64,000 nucleotides of DNA from Rubrivirga sp046845755 (GTDB taxonomy: Bacteria > Bacteroidota > Rhodothermia > Rhodothermales > Rubricoccaceae). A model generated the notes under the pieces. The model saw only the letters and a list, made by a program, of their open reading frames with translations, searched no databases and was not told the DNA's origin. Positions 33,419 to 42,288 of the stretch are shown here, in pieces (position 1 is the stretch's first letter; each line of letters starts with the position of its first letter). The position numbers and the translations under genes are program-made. The stretch lies in contig NZ_CP177357.1 of assembly GCF_046845755.1 (NCBI RefSeq), positions 1,240,001-1,304,000 on the forward strand. The letters are read 5' to 3'.

Positions 33419-34021
33419 TCATGACCGGGGGCGGCCGGCGACCGACACGAGTGACGGGGCGAAGGCGCTCAACGTCTCGTAGAGGCGCCGCAGCGGGAGC
33501 CCGACGACGTTGAAGTAGTCGCCGTCGATGCGCGCCACCAGCAGGGCGCCCGCGTCGTCCTGGATGCCGTACGAGCCGGCCTTGTCGAGCGGGGAGCCGG
33601 TCGCTGCGTACGCCGCGATCTCGGCGTCGCTGAGGTCCGCGAACGTCACGGCCGTCGTCTCGTGGGCCGTCGCCTCGCGACCGTCGAGCCGGAGCGCGAG
33701 CCCGGTCGTGACGTGGTGGGTGCGCCCGCTCAGCCTGCGCAGGGTCGCTCGCGCCTCGGCCTCGTCGGCCGGCTTGCCGAGTACGTCGCCGTCGAGCACC
33801 ACGACGGTGTCGGCCGCCAGCACGAGCGTGCCCGACGCGTCGATCGCCCGGGCCTTGCGCAGGGCCACCGCTTCGGCGGCCGGGCCTGTGGCGAGGTCGA
33901 GGGGCCACGTCTCGTCGGAGTCGGTCGGCCGCACCTCGAAGGTGAGGCCCAGGCGGTCGAGCAGGACGCGGCGGCGGGGCGAGGCCGAGGCCAGGACGAA
34001 CGGGGCGTGGAGCGTGAGCAT
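33419..34021 (-). CDS. maf: Maf-like nucleotide pyrophosphatase
   Basis: 200-residue Maf/YhdE-family house-cleaning enzyme that hydrolyses non-canonical or excess nucleoside triphosphates, probably dTTP/UTP type. Conserved ASASPRR at 11-17, catalytic Asp71 in AADTVV, GKP at 82-84, and SYGIQDDAGALLVARIDGDYFNVVGLPL at the end. It follows the Lnt-like gene by 34 nt on the same strand and is probably co-transcribed. Confidence 0.93.
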   Translation of the reverse strand: MLTLHAPFVLASASPRRRVLLDRLGLTFEVRPTDSDETWPLDLATGPAAEAVALRKARAIDASGTLVLAADTVVVLDGDVLGKPADEAEARATLRRLSGRTHHVTTGLALRLDGREATAHETTAVTFADLSDAEIAAYAATGSPLDKAGSYGIQDDAGALLVARIDGDYFNVVGLPLRRLYETLSAFAPSLVSVAGRPRS

Positions 34022-34055
34022 GGGCGGTGATCGCCCGGCGCCCGTGCGGCGTTCC

Positions 34056-35660
34056 CTAGGCGGGGAAGAGGCGCTTGGCGGCGCGCTTGGCCGTCGTCAG
34101 CTCGGGGAAGAACACGGAGACCCCGATCCCACCGACGCCGAGGACGAGCGCCAGCACCAGCGCCCACTGCCCGACCCAGTCGCCGTGGCGGACGTAGAAC
34201 GTCTGGCCACGGAACGTGGGCACCTGAATGGCATGGACCTCCTGGTCCATCCAGCCCGCCACGTGCTCGATCTCACCGTTGGGGTAGATCATCGCCGAGA
34301 TCCCGCCGACGGTCGAGAGGACGACGGCCCGGCGCGACTCGACGGCGCGGAGCCGGGTAAACTGGAGGTGCTGGTAGATGCCGGACGACCGGCCCCAGAG
34401 GTCGTTGCGCGAGAGGACGACGATGAGGTCGGCGCCGGACCGCGTGAACTTGCGGATGTGGTTGCCGAACAAGGACTCGAACCCGACGGCGGTCGCCAGC
34501 CGCGTGCCGTCGGCGTCGAACAGGACGCGGTCGTTGCCCTCGGCGGCCTCGGCGTCGGCGAACGGCACGCGGCGCATCTGGTCGTACTGGACGAGCGGCT
34601 TGCCGGGGCGGATCAGGACGGCGGAGTTGGCGAGGTCACGGTCGTCCGGAATGCCGCGCCGGCGGTCGACGTTGTCGGAGGCCGTCTGGGCGCCCGCCAG
34701 CAGGGCCACGCCGCGCTGCGAGGTCCAGCGTTGGAGCCGTCGGTAGAGCTGGGCCTCGCCCTGGTCGGTGCCCATGAAGGGGAGCGACATCTGGGGCCAG
34801 ACCAGGAGCGCCAGGTCCTGCCGCCGGGGGGCGACCGGGGCGGTCACCGAGTCCGGGAGGGACGTGTCGCGGCCGAGCAGGGAGTCCGACAGGTCGGCGA
34901 GGTGGTCGACCTTGACCGTCGCCGACTGGCCGTCCCACTGGCGGGAGGACACGCCGGGCTGGACGATCCCGACCGACGTGTAGCCGGCCGGGAGGTCCGC
35001 CTGGGCGGTCCGGATGGAACCGTACACGACGGGCAGGGCGATCAGCGCCGTGAACACGGCCATCGCCGCGCCGCGCTCGACGTACCGCTCGCCGGGCTGG
35101 GCGCCCCGCGGGAGCGCCACGAAGACCGTGACGTTGAGGAGGAGCACCCACAGGCTCAGCAGCAGCACGCCGCCGATGTCCGCCATCTGGATAAACTCGA
35201 GGGCCCCGGCCTGCGTGTGGCCCAGCAGCAGCCACGGGAGCGTCACGCTGAACGTGAGCGACAGGAACTCCGCGGCCACGACGTTGAGCGCCAGCGCGGC
35301 CAGCCCGGGCACCAGCCCGAGACGCTCGCGGACGACGCCGGCCAGCGCGAAGGCGGCGACGAGGGGGAGCGGGACCAGGAACAGGCTCAGGCCGCCCATG
35401 GCGGCCGTCGACGCGTCCGGGTTGAAGAGGAGCCAGAAGCCCACGCAGCACGCCGTCGTCAGCAGGAGCGCGTAGAGCTCCCGGACGTAGTCGAGGGTCG
35501 GCCGGCGGGAGGCCCACCGGGCGATGAGCGGGACGAGGGCCACCCACGCGAGCGGGTACACGCCCAGGGGGGGGAGGCTCAGCGCGATCAGGAGGGCGCC
35601 GGTGAGCGACCAGCCGAACGAGCTGAAGGGGGGAGGCTGAGGTCGCTTACGGGGGACCAT
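34056..35660 (-). CDS. Apolipoprotein N-acyltransferase homologue without catalytic triad
   Basis: 534-residue membrane protein with the Lnt architecture: about seven N-terminal membrane helices (17-215), a periplasmic nitrilase-like domain (225-480) and a last helix (497-517). Lnt transfers an acyl chain to the amino group of lipoprotein Cys using a Glu-Lys-Cys triad. Here the three places read Gln290 (LLVWPQMSLP, normally WPE), Gln361 (QYDQMRRVPF, normally YDKxxLVPF) and Gly393 (TAVGFESLF, normally CYExxF), and the loop between the last two is about 20 residues shorter than in E. coli. The rest of the nitrilase fold is kept (SRNDLWGRSSGIYQH, GGISAMIYPNG). It should not be annotated as an active acyltransferase. 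Start chosen at ATG 35660 for a normal N-terminus. Confidence 0.85.
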   Translation of the reverse strand: MVPRKRPQPPPFSSFGWSLTGALLIALSLPPLGVYPLAWVALVPLIARWASRRPTLDYVRELYALLLTTACCVGFWLLFNPDASTAAMGGLSLFLVPLPLVAAFALAGVVRERLGLVPGLAALALNVVAAEFLSLTFSVTLPWLLLGHTQAGALEFIQMADIGGVLLLSLWVLLLNVTVFVALPRGAQPGERYVERGAAMAVFTALIALPVVYGSIRTAQADLPAGYTSVGIVQPGVSSRQWDGQSATVKVDHLADLSDSLLGRDTSLPDSVTAPVAPRRQDLALLVWPQMSLPFMGTDQGEAQLYRRLQRWTSQRGVALLAGAQTASDNVDRRRGIPDDRDLANSAVLIRPGKPLVQYDQMRRVPFADAEAAEGNDRVLFDADGTRLATAVGFESLFGNHIRKFTRSGADLIVVLSRNDLWGRSSGIYQHLQFTRLRAVESRRAVVLSTVGGISAMIYPNGEIEHVAGWMDQEVHAIQVPTFRGQTFYVRHGDWVGQWALVLALVLGVGGIGVSVFFPELTTAKRAAKRLFPA

Positions 35661-35761
35661 TGGGCCAGGGGGAGGTGGGCGGGTCCGGTATCGCCCGGCC
35701 GGCAAGCGGCTTAACCGGTGCGGGCGGGCGGCACGCCGGCCACGAGCGGCCGCCCTCGGGG

Positions 35762-35770
35762 TATCTTCGC
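35762..35770 (+). promoter_or_regulatory. Putative -7 promoter box of the ParA gene
   Basis: TATCTTCGC, last T of TATCTT 26 nt before the GTG start at 35794. Strong match to the recurring TANCTTSG box. Confidence 0.45.
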
Positions 35771-35793
35771 GGCCCGCTCACCTCCGGCTCCGC

Positions 35794-36771
35794 GTGCCCG
35801 TCGTTACCGTCTGCAATCACAAGGGGGGGACCGGCAAGACCACCACCTCCATCCACTTGGCCGCCGCGTTCGGCCGGCAGGGGCGCCGCGTCCTCGTCGT
35901 GGACTTCGACCCCCAGGGGTTCCTCACCCGGATGCTGGGCGTGGCCGAGCCCCCACCGGAGCACTCGGCGCTGGGCCTGCTCGCGGCCGACGCCGACCTC
36001 CGCGCGTTCCCCGTCCAGACCGTCAGCGGGTTCGACCTTGTCGGCTCGTCGATGGCGCTCACCAAGGCGCTCCGCCGGCTGACCAAGCCGACCGACGTGC
36101 TCTGGCTGCGCGAGACCGTCCGCGCGGGGCACGATTACGACGTGGTCCTGCTCGACACGGCGGCGGCGCTGTCGCCGTACACCATGAACGCGCTCGTCGC
36201 CAGCGACCAGGTCGTGATCCCCGTGACGCCCGAGTACCAGCCCGTCGTCGGCGCCGAGCAGACGTGGCAGACCTCCGGCCTCGTCAAGGACAAGCTCAAC
36301 CCGGCCCTCAAGACCCCGCGCTTCCTGCTGACGCAGGTCGACGCGCGCCTGTCGCGCCACGCCCGCTACGCGACCTACCTCCGCGAGAAGTACCGCGACG
36401 CCGTGCTGTCGACGGCCATCCGCACCTCGTCGTCGCTGGCGGTCGCCAGCCGCGACGGGCGGACGGTCTTCGACGCGCCCCGGCCGACGCGCGGCGCGGT
36501 CGACTACACGGCCGCCGCCGAGGAGTTGGGCGGGATCGTCTTCGGCGGCGCCCCGGCGCCCCAGGTCGCCCCCAGCTCCGGTCCCGAATCGGTGCCGGCC
36601 GAAGCGTCGGCACCCGCACGCTCCGCGCCGACCGCTGCACCGCTGACGCCCGCCCCGCCGGCGCCCGCCCCGGTCGCCCGGGCGCTGCCGCCCATCCACC
36701 GCGCCCCGCTCCCCGGCGACCCGCCCCGCCCCGACGCGGGCGCCGGGTGGACCCCCCTCGATCGCCTCTAG
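35794..36771 (+). CDS. Orphan ParA/Soj-family ATPase
   Basis: 325-residue P-loop ATPase. The deviant Walker A KGGTGKT is at residues 10-16 (two lysines), the DFDPQG block follows, and VVLLDTAA forms Walker B. The ATPase ends near residue 250; the last 75 residues are a Pro/Ala-rich disordered tail. ParA proteins position chromosomes, plasmids or protein clusters on the nucleoid. No parB lies beside it, and the neighbours are a transporter and the divergent Lnt-like gene, so a cargo-positioning role is as likely as chromosome segregation. It starts at GTG 35794 and its stop abuts the next ATG. Confidence 0.88.
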   Translation: MPVVTVCNHKGGTGKTTTSIHLAAAFGRQGRRVLVVDFDPQGFLTRMLGVAEPPPEHSALGLLAADADLRAFPVQTVSGFDLVGSSMALTKALRRLTKPTDVLWLRETVRAGHDYDVVLLDTAAALSPYTMNALVASDQVVIPVTPEYQPVVGAEQTWQTSGLVKDKLNPALKTPRFLLTQVDARLSRHARYATYLREKYRDAVLSTAIRTSSSLAVASRDGRTVFDAPRPTRGAVDYTAAAEELGGIVFGGAPAPQVAPSSGPESVPAEASAPARSAPTAAPLTPAPPAPAPVARALPPIHRAPLPGDPPRPDAGAGWTPLDRL

Positions 36772-38268
36772 ATGCCCACCTCCAAGACCGCCCGCTTTTC
36801 GTCTCGCTGGGGGCTGCTGCTGAGCGTGCTCGGCATCGCTGTCGGCACCGGCAACATCTGGCGGTTCCCCCGCATCGCGGCGTCGAACGCGGGCGAGGGC
36901 GGGGCCGGGGCCTTCCTGGTGGCCTGGCTGGTGTTCCTGGTGGCCTGGAGCATCCCGCTCATCATCGCCGAGTACGCGCTCGGGCAGCGCGGGCGGCGGG
37001 GCGTGGTCGGCACGTTCGCGTCGCTGGCGGGCCCCAAGTTCGCGTGGGCGGGCGCGTTCGTGGCGTTTGTCGCCGCGGCCATCATGTGCTACTACAGCGT
37101 GGTCGCCGGGTGGTGCGCGTACTACGTCGGCTCGACGGCGCTGACGGGCCTGCCGCTGACGAGCGAGGGGTCGATCGCGGCGTGGCAGGCCTTCCAGGCG
37201 ACGCCGTGGCCGATCGTGCTCCACGGCACCATGATGGCACTCGGCGTGCTGGCGGTGCGCGGCGGCGTCCGCACGATCGAGCGGGCCAACAAGATCTTGG
37301 TCCCGACGCTGCTCGTGATCGTCGTGATCGCCGTGCTCCGCGCGGTCACGCTGCCCGGCGCGGGCGCGGGCATCGCCTACCTCTTTACGCCCGACTGGTC
37401 GACGCTCGGCACCGCCAGCATCTGGCTGGAGGCGCTCACGCAGAACGCCTGGGACACCGGCGCGGGCTGGGGCCTGATCCTGACGTACGCGGCCTACATG
37501 AGCAAAGAGGACGGCGTCGTCCGCAACGCCGTGCTAACGGGCGTCGGCAACAACACGGTCTCGCTGCTGGCGGCCACGATGATCTTCGGGATCACGTTCG
37601 CCGTGCTCGGGCCTCAGATGTCGCAGCCCGAGGTCCTGGAGGTGATGCAGACGAGCGGCGAGCGCGGCACGGGCCTGACGTTTATCTGGATGCCCGCGCT
37701 GTTTGCCGAGATGCCGCTCGGCGGCGTGCTGGCCGTCTTCTTTTTCCTGGCGCTCACGTTTGCCGCGCTGTCGAGCCTGATCTCGATGATCGAGCTGTCG
37801 ACGCGCGTCGTGGTCGACCTCGGGGCGCCCCGGCCGAAGGCCGTGCTCGGCGTCGGCGTGGTCGGGTTCCTGATCGGCGTGCCGAGCGCGCTGTCCGACC
37901 AGGTCTTCGGCAACCAGGACTTCGTGTGGGGCGTCGCGCTGATGCTCTCGGGCGCCTTTATCTCGCTGGCCGTCTGGCGCTACGGCGCCGACCGCCTGCG
38001 GGCCGAGGTGGCCACGCCGTCGGACTGGGCGCTGCCCCGGCTGTGGAGTGTCTGGGTGCGCTACGCGATCCCAATCCAGGCGGTCGTCCTTCTCGGCTGG
38101 TGGCTGTGGCTGGCGGCGACCGACTACTCCGACAACTGGCTCGACCCACTCGAGCCGTACTCCGTTGCGACGGTCCTTCTGCAGTGGGCGATCGCACTCA
38201 CGTTGCTCGTGGGCCTCAACGGCTGGATGGCGAGGCGGCTGGAGTCCACGGTGCCGGAGTCGCTGTGA
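36772..38268 (+). CDS. Sodium-dependent SNF-family transporter
   Basis: 498-residue neurotransmitter:sodium symporter (LeuT-like) with about 12 membrane helices. TM1 carries the substrate/Na+ motif GTGNIWRFPRIAASNAGEG (about residues 23-41), followed by GGAGAF; an amphipathic YSVVAGWCAYY in TM3 and unwound region near TM6 are also typical. It imports an amino acid or related amine with Na+, as expected for a marine bacterium; substrate not readable. Starts directly after the ParA stop (TAGATG) and overlaps the M14 gene by 4 nt (GTGA). Confidence 0.93.
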   Translation: MPTSKTARFSSRWGLLLSVLGIAVGTGNIWRFPRIAASNAGEGGAGAFLVAWLVFLVAWSIPLIIAEYALGQRGRRGVVGTFASLAGPKFAWAGAFVAFVAAAIMCYYSVVAGWCAYYVGSTALTGLPLTSEGSIAAWQAFQATPWPIVLHGTMMALGVLAVRGGVRTIERANKILVPTLLVIVVIAVLRAVTLPGAGAGIAYLFTPDWSTLGTASIWLEALTQNAWDTGAGWGLILTYAAYMSKEDGVVRNAVLTGVGNNTVSLLAATMIFGITFAVLGPQMSQPEVLEVMQTSGERGTGLTFIWMPALFAEMPLGGVLAVFFFLALTFAALSSLISMIELSTRVVVDLGAPRPKAVLGVGVVGFLIGVPSALSDQVFGNQDFVWGVALMLSGAFISLAVWRYGADRLRAEVATPSDWALPRLWSVWVRYAIPIQAVVLLGWWLWLAATDYSDNWLDPLEPYSVATVLLQWAIALTLLVGLNGWMARRLESTVPESL

Positions 38269-39836
38269 GAGGGCTGCTGCTTCCGCTCGCGCTCGCCGTC
38301 GCCGGCTGTGCAGGGTCGGCGTTGCCCGCCGCTCCGCTCCAGACCCCGGCGCAGGCGTGCGACTACCAGTGCACGTCGACGCACGCCCAAGTCGTTGCCC
38401 ACCTCGACGCGCTCGCGGCGCGGTCGGCCTTGCGGGTCGGCACGTTCGGCGCGAGTGGGGAGGGACGGGCGCTCCCGCTCGCGGTGTGGGGCGCGAATGC
38501 CGCCACGCCCGAGGCCGCTCGGGCGACGGGCAAGACGCGCGTGCTCGTGATCGGGACCATCCACGGCGGCGAGGTGGCCGGCAAGGACGCGATGCTCGAA
38601 CTGCTCAGCGCCCTCGCGACGGGTGCGCACGCTTGGTGGGCCGACTCGCTCGTGGTCGCCGTCGCGCCGATCTACAACGCCGACGGGAACGAGCGGATGG
38701 GGCTCGACAACCGGCCCCGGCAGGACGGGCCCGTCGAGGGCATGGGCGTGCGCCCGAACGCCGATGGCCTCGACCTCAACCGAGACTTTGTCAAGGTGGC
38801 CTCGCCCGAGGCCCGGGCGCTCGTCGGGCTGATGCGCGACCTCGACCCCCACGTCGTCGTCGACCTCCACACCACGAACGGGACGGCGATGGGGTACCAC
38901 CTCACCTACGCGCCGGGCCTCTCCCCGAACACGCCCGCCGCCATCGACGCCGACTTGCGCGACCGCTGGCTCCCCTCGATCTCGGCCGCGATCCTGGCGT
39001 CCGACGACTATGCGACGTACCACTACGGCAACGTCCCGGGCGCCTTTGGCGAAGAGGCCGCCGCTCCGCGCGGGTGGTACTCGTACAGCCCGCAGCCCCG
39101 CTTTTCGAGCAACTACGCAGGCCTGCGGGGGCGCTACGGCATCTTGTCCGAGGCCTACAGCTACGCGCCGTTCGACGAGCGCGTCGCCGTCTCGCGCCGG
39201 TTCGTGGAGGAGATTCTGGACCGCGCCTGGGCCGACGCCAGCCGCGTCCGCCAGCGGACCGACGCCGCCGACGCCGCATCCGTGGTCGGCCAGATGCTGG
39301 CGGTCCGCGCCGACTTCGACGCCCTCGACGCGCCCGTCGAGATCCTGCTCGGCGCCGTCGATACGCTCGCGCACCCGGTGAGCGGGGCGACCGTGCTGCG
39401 CCGCCGCGATGTGCGGACGCCCGAGCGGATGCCTGCGTTCGTCCGGTTCGCGCCGTCCGAGACCGTGCGCGCGCCGGCCGCCTACGTGGTGCGCGGGGCG
39501 TCGGCGCCCGCCGTCCGCGCGCTCCTCGACGTCCACGGCGTCCGGTACCGGACGGGCGTCGAGGCCGGGGCCCGCGAGGGGTTCCGCCTCGACAGCGTCC
39601 GGACCGCCGCACGGCCGTTCCAGCAGGTGGCCATGCAAGAGGTCTTCGGGGCCTGGGAGTCCGCCAGCGGCCCCGCGGATCCCGACGCGCTCGTGGTCCC
39701 CGTCGACCAGCCGCTGGGCCGGCTGGCGGTCGCGCTCTTCGAGCCGCGCTCCGACGACGGGCTCGTCGCCTGGGGCATGCTCCGCGGCGCGCTCGCGGCC
39801 GGCGCCGTCCCGGTCGAGCGCATCCCCGACCGCTGA
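38265..39836 (+). CDS. Secreted M14-family zinc carboxypeptidase
   Basis: 523-residue lipoprotein-like metallopeptidase. GTG 38265 gives a signal with AVAGC (Cys15). Zinc ligands: His100-x-x-Glu103 in GTIHGGEVAGKD and His202 in VVVDLHTTNG; catalytic Glu296 in YGILSEAYSY. The C-terminal 200 residues are an extra beta-rich domain (from about 330) of unknown role. M14 enzymes remove C-terminal residues from peptides or act on peptidoglycan stems; periplasmic location points to peptide scavenging, which fits the adjacent amino-acid-type symporter. Start overlaps the symporter stop. Confidence 0.88.
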   Translation: MRGLLLPLALAVAGCAGSALPAAPLQTPAQACDYQCTSTHAQVVAHLDALAARSALRVGTFGASGEGRALPLAVWGANAATPEAARATGKTRVLVIGTIHGGEVAGKDAMLELLSALATGAHAWWADSLVVAVAPIYNADGNERMGLDNRPRQDGPVEGMGVRPNADGLDLNRDFVKVASPEARALVGLMRDLDPHVVVDLHTTNGTAMGYHLTYAPGLSPNTPAAIDADLRDRWLPSISAAILASDDYATYHYGNVPGAFGEEAAAPRGWYSYSPQPRFSSNYAGLRGRYGILSEAYSYAPFDERVAVSRRFVEEILDRAWADASRVRQRTDAADAASVVGQMLAVRADFDALDAPVEILLGAVDTLAHPVSGATVLRRRDVRTPERMPAFVRFAPSETVRAPAAYVVRGASAPAVRALLDVHGVRYRTGVEAGAREGFRLDSVRTAARPFQQVAMQEVFGAWESASGPADPDALVVPVDQPLGRLAVALFEPRSDDGLVAWGMLRGALAAGAVPVERIPDR

Positions 39837-39913
39837 CCTTCGCGCGGTTCTCTCCCGACGCCCGGCACTCTGCCCGCCGCTGACGCGTTGAGCCCCCCGA
39901 TCCCCCCGTGTCC

Positions 39914-40456
39914 ATGCGTCTGCTCTCTGTTCTCCTGCTCGCGGCCCTCGTCGGCTGCGCCGACGCCCCGGCCGACGCGGGCTCGTCCGCCGACGGCGCG
40001 GCGGCGACGCCGACCGGCCCGCCCATCGTGGACGTCGCCAGCGCCGAGGCGCTCGTCGACGACCTCGACGGCCTCGAGGCCGAGCTCGTCGTCCTCAACT
40101 TCTGGGCGACGTGGTGCGGCCCCTGCCGGGCCGAGTTCCCCGAGTTCGTCCGCTACGACGCCGAGGCCCCCGACGGCGTCCACGTCCGGTTCGTCTCGCT
40201 CGACCAGCCGACCGCCCGCCCGATGGTCCAGTCCTTTCTCGCCGAGTACGACGTCGACGACCCGTCGTACCTCTACACCGGTCAGGGCGACGTGACGAGC
40301 CAGCTCAACCCGTTCGTCGGCAACGCCCTGCCGATCACGATGCTCCTCGACGGCGAGGGGATCGTCCAGCACACCCACGTCGGCCGCCTCACGTACGACG
40401 CCCTCGTCCAGACCGTCGCCGACGTCCAGGCCGGTCGCACGCCCACCACATCATGA
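39914..40456 (+). CDS. TlpA-like thioredoxin lipoprotein
   Basis: 180-residue lipoprotein (LLLAALVGC lipobox) with a single thioredoxin fold. Active-site WCGPC in FWATWCGPCRAEFPEF, cis-Pro in NALPITMLL. TlpA/ResA-type proteins reduce periplasmic disulfides, for example in cytochrome c or metal-centre maturation. An in-frame GTG at 39908 is an alternative start two codons earlier; the ATG gives an equally good signal. It overlaps the next thioredoxin-fold gene by 4 nt (ATGA), so they are co-translated. Confidence 0.92.
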   Translation: MRLLSVLLLAALVGCADAPADAGSSADGAAATPTGPPIVDVASAEALVDDLDGLEAELVVLNFWATWCGPCRAEFPEFVRYDAEAPDGVHVRFVSLDQPTARPMVQSFLAEYDVDDPSYLYTGQGDVTSQLNPFVGNALPITMLLDGEGIVQHTHVGRLTYDALVQTVADVQAGRTPTTS

Positions 40457-41052
40457 CACGTTCCCTTCTGCTGGCCCTCGCGCTTATGCTCGCGGCGCCC
40501 CTCGCCAGCGCCCAGCTGGCGACCGGCGCCGCGCCTCCGATGGCCGACCAGCCGCTCGCGGCGGCTGACGGCTCGACCCTCTCGCTCGCGCAAGCGGCCG
40601 GCCCGTCCGGGCTGGTCGTCATGTTCTGGAGCAACGCCTGCCCGTGGACCGATCGCTACGCGCCCCGGCTCGCGTCGCTCGTCGAGCGCTACGCGCCGGC
40701 GGGCATCGGCTTCGTGCTGGTGAACCCCAACGACCCGACCGCGAACCAGCACGAGACCGTCGCCGCCTCGCGCGAGGCGGCGGCCAAGGCCGGCCTCGCG
40801 GTCCCGTACCTCGCCGACCCGACCGGCGCGGTCGCCGCCGCCTTCGGCGCCACGAACGCCCCCCACGTCTACTTTTTCGATGGCTCCGGCGCCCTGCGCT
40901 ACGACGGCGCGCTCGACGACAGCCCGGCCTCGGCCAACCGCGTCCGCGTCCCGTACCTCGCCCAGGCGATGGACCAGAGCATCGCCGGGCTGCCGGTCGA
41001 GGTGCAGCGGACCCAGGCGTTCGGGTGCTCCATCAAGCGGGCAGGCGAGTGA
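40453..41052 (+). CDS. Peroxiredoxin-like exported thioredoxin-fold protein with one active-site cysteine
   Basis: 199-residue protein with signal peptide (ending PLASAQ) and a PRX-like thioredoxin fold: FWSNACPWTDRYAP near residues 58-71, VLVNPNDPT, FGATNAPHVYFFDG and the terminal FGCSIKR. In this family the active site is usually CNxCP; here the first Cys is Ser60 and only Cys63 remains, so it cannot form the CxxC disulfide. It may work as a one-Cys enzyme or use the TlpA-like neighbour as reductant. Stop overlaps the RNase D start. Confidence 0.87.
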   Translation: MTRSLLLALALMLAAPLASAQLATGAAPPMADQPLAAADGSTLSLAQAAGPSGLVVMFWSNACPWTDRYAPRLASLVERYAPAGIGFVLVNPNDPTANQHETVAASREAAAKAGLAVPYLADPTGAVAAAFGATNAPHVYFFDGSGALRYDGALDDSPASANRVRVPYLAQAMDQSIAGLPVEVQRTQAFGCSIKRAGE

Positions 41053-42215
41053 TTGAGCTGATCGACACCCCGGCCGCGCTCCGCTCGCTCTGTGACCGCG
41101 CCCGGTCCAAGGAGGCCGTCGCGCTCGACACCGAGTTCGTCTGGGAGCGGACCTACTACCCCGGCCTCGGACTCGTCCAGGTCGGGCTCGGGGGCGAGGA
41201 CGTGCACCTCGTGGACACGCTCGCCCTCGAGGGAGACCTGGGCCCGCTCGGCGACCTGCTGGCGGACGGCTCCGTCGTCAAGGTGCTCCACGACGCGACG
41301 CAGGATCTGCAGATCCTGGCGCGGGCGACCGGCACCCAACCGACGAACTCGTTCGACACCCAGCGCGCCGCCGGGCTCGTCGGGCTGACCGCCACGGCGT
41401 CGCTGCAGGACCTGGTCGAGTGGGCCGTCGACATCCGGCTCGACAAGGGCGAGACGCGGTCGGACTGGCTCAAGCGGCCCCTTACCGAGAGCCAGAAGCG
41501 CTACGCCGGCAACGACGTGCGCTACCTGCTCGACGTGTACCACAAGCTCCGCGACGCCGCCGCGGCGCGCGGCCGGCTCGACTGGGTCGAGGACGAGATG
41601 CGCCGCTACGACGACCCGGCGCTGTTCGAGGAGACCGACCCGTACGACGCCGTCGACCGCGTCAAGGCGCGGGGCATCGGGCGGATGTCGGGCCAGCAGC
41701 GCGCCGTGCTCCGGACCGTCGCTGCGTGGCGCGAGCGGGAGGCCCGCGACCTCGACCGCACGCGGCGCATGGTCGTCCCCGACGACGTCCTCGCCGACAT
41801 CGCCGACCGCGCGCCGCGCTCCGACCACGACCTCGCGCGCCTCAAGCTGACCGACCGCCAGCGCCACCGATTTGGCAACGGCATCCTCGACGCCGTGTCC
41901 GAGGGCCTCGACGCCGAGCCGGAGCCCTCGGCCCGGCGCGGCCGGCCCGGCCCCGACGAGTTCCGCCGCGCCGCGCGCCTGCTCGTCGCCCAGGGCTTCC
42001 TGGCCGGGCGCTGCGAGCGCCAGGACGTCGACTCGATCCTGATCGCCACCAAGGCGCAGCTGACGGCCTTGGTCGAGGACGGCCCCGACGCCGTGCCGGA
42101 CGCCCTGCCCGGCTGGCGGTACGACTTCGCCGGCCGGGACCTCGAGGCGCTCCTCCGCGGCGACCTCGCGGTCCGCCTCGACGGCCCCGACGGCTGGCCC
42201 ATTTCGGTCGACTAG
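41049..42215 (+). CDS. rnd: Ribonuclease D
   Basis: 388-residue 3'-5' exoribonuclease for tRNA and small-RNA 3' ends. DEDDy exonuclease residues are visible: VALDTEFVWE (Asp, Glu), KVLHDATQDLQIL (Asp) and YAGNDVRYLL (Tyr and Asp). HRDC domains follow (about 205-285 with MSGQQRAVLRTVAAWRE, and a weaker one about 290-365). The GTG at 41049 overlaps the preceding stop (GTGA), like several other starts here. A cytoplasmic RNA enzyme in the same run as redox proteins. Confidence 0.92.
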   Translation: MIELIDTPAALRSLCDRARSKEAVALDTEFVWERTYYPGLGLVQVGLGGEDVHLVDTLALEGDLGPLGDLLADGSVVKVLHDATQDLQILARATGTQPTNSFDTQRAAGLVGLTATASLQDLVEWAVDIRLDKGETRSDWLKRPLTESQKRYAGNDVRYLLDVYHKLRDAAAARGRLDWVEDEMRRYDDPALFEETDPYDAVDRVKARGIGRMSGQQRAVLRTVAAWREREARDLDRTRRMVVPDDVLADIADRAPRSDHDLARLKLTDRQRHRFGNGILDAVSEGLDAEPEPSARRGRPGPDEFRRAARLLVAQGFLAGRCERQDVDSILIATKAQLTALVEDGPDAVPDALPGWRYDFAGRDLEALLRGDLAVRLDGPDGWPISVD

Positions 42216-42288
42216 CCCGCGCGCGCGACAGGCTTTTCCCTAGGCCGCCGTCGGCAACGGGAGCGTACAGACCGGGGTGCGGGGGTCG

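Noticed and set aside
34056..35660. Gene symbol lnt
   Set aside because: All three catalytic residues are replaced, so the symbol would imply an activity the sequence does not support.
35718..38264. Upstream extension of the M14 peptidase frame through ParA and the symporter
   Set aside because: The region is already coding in other frames; the signal peptide of the peptidase begins at the GTG 38265.
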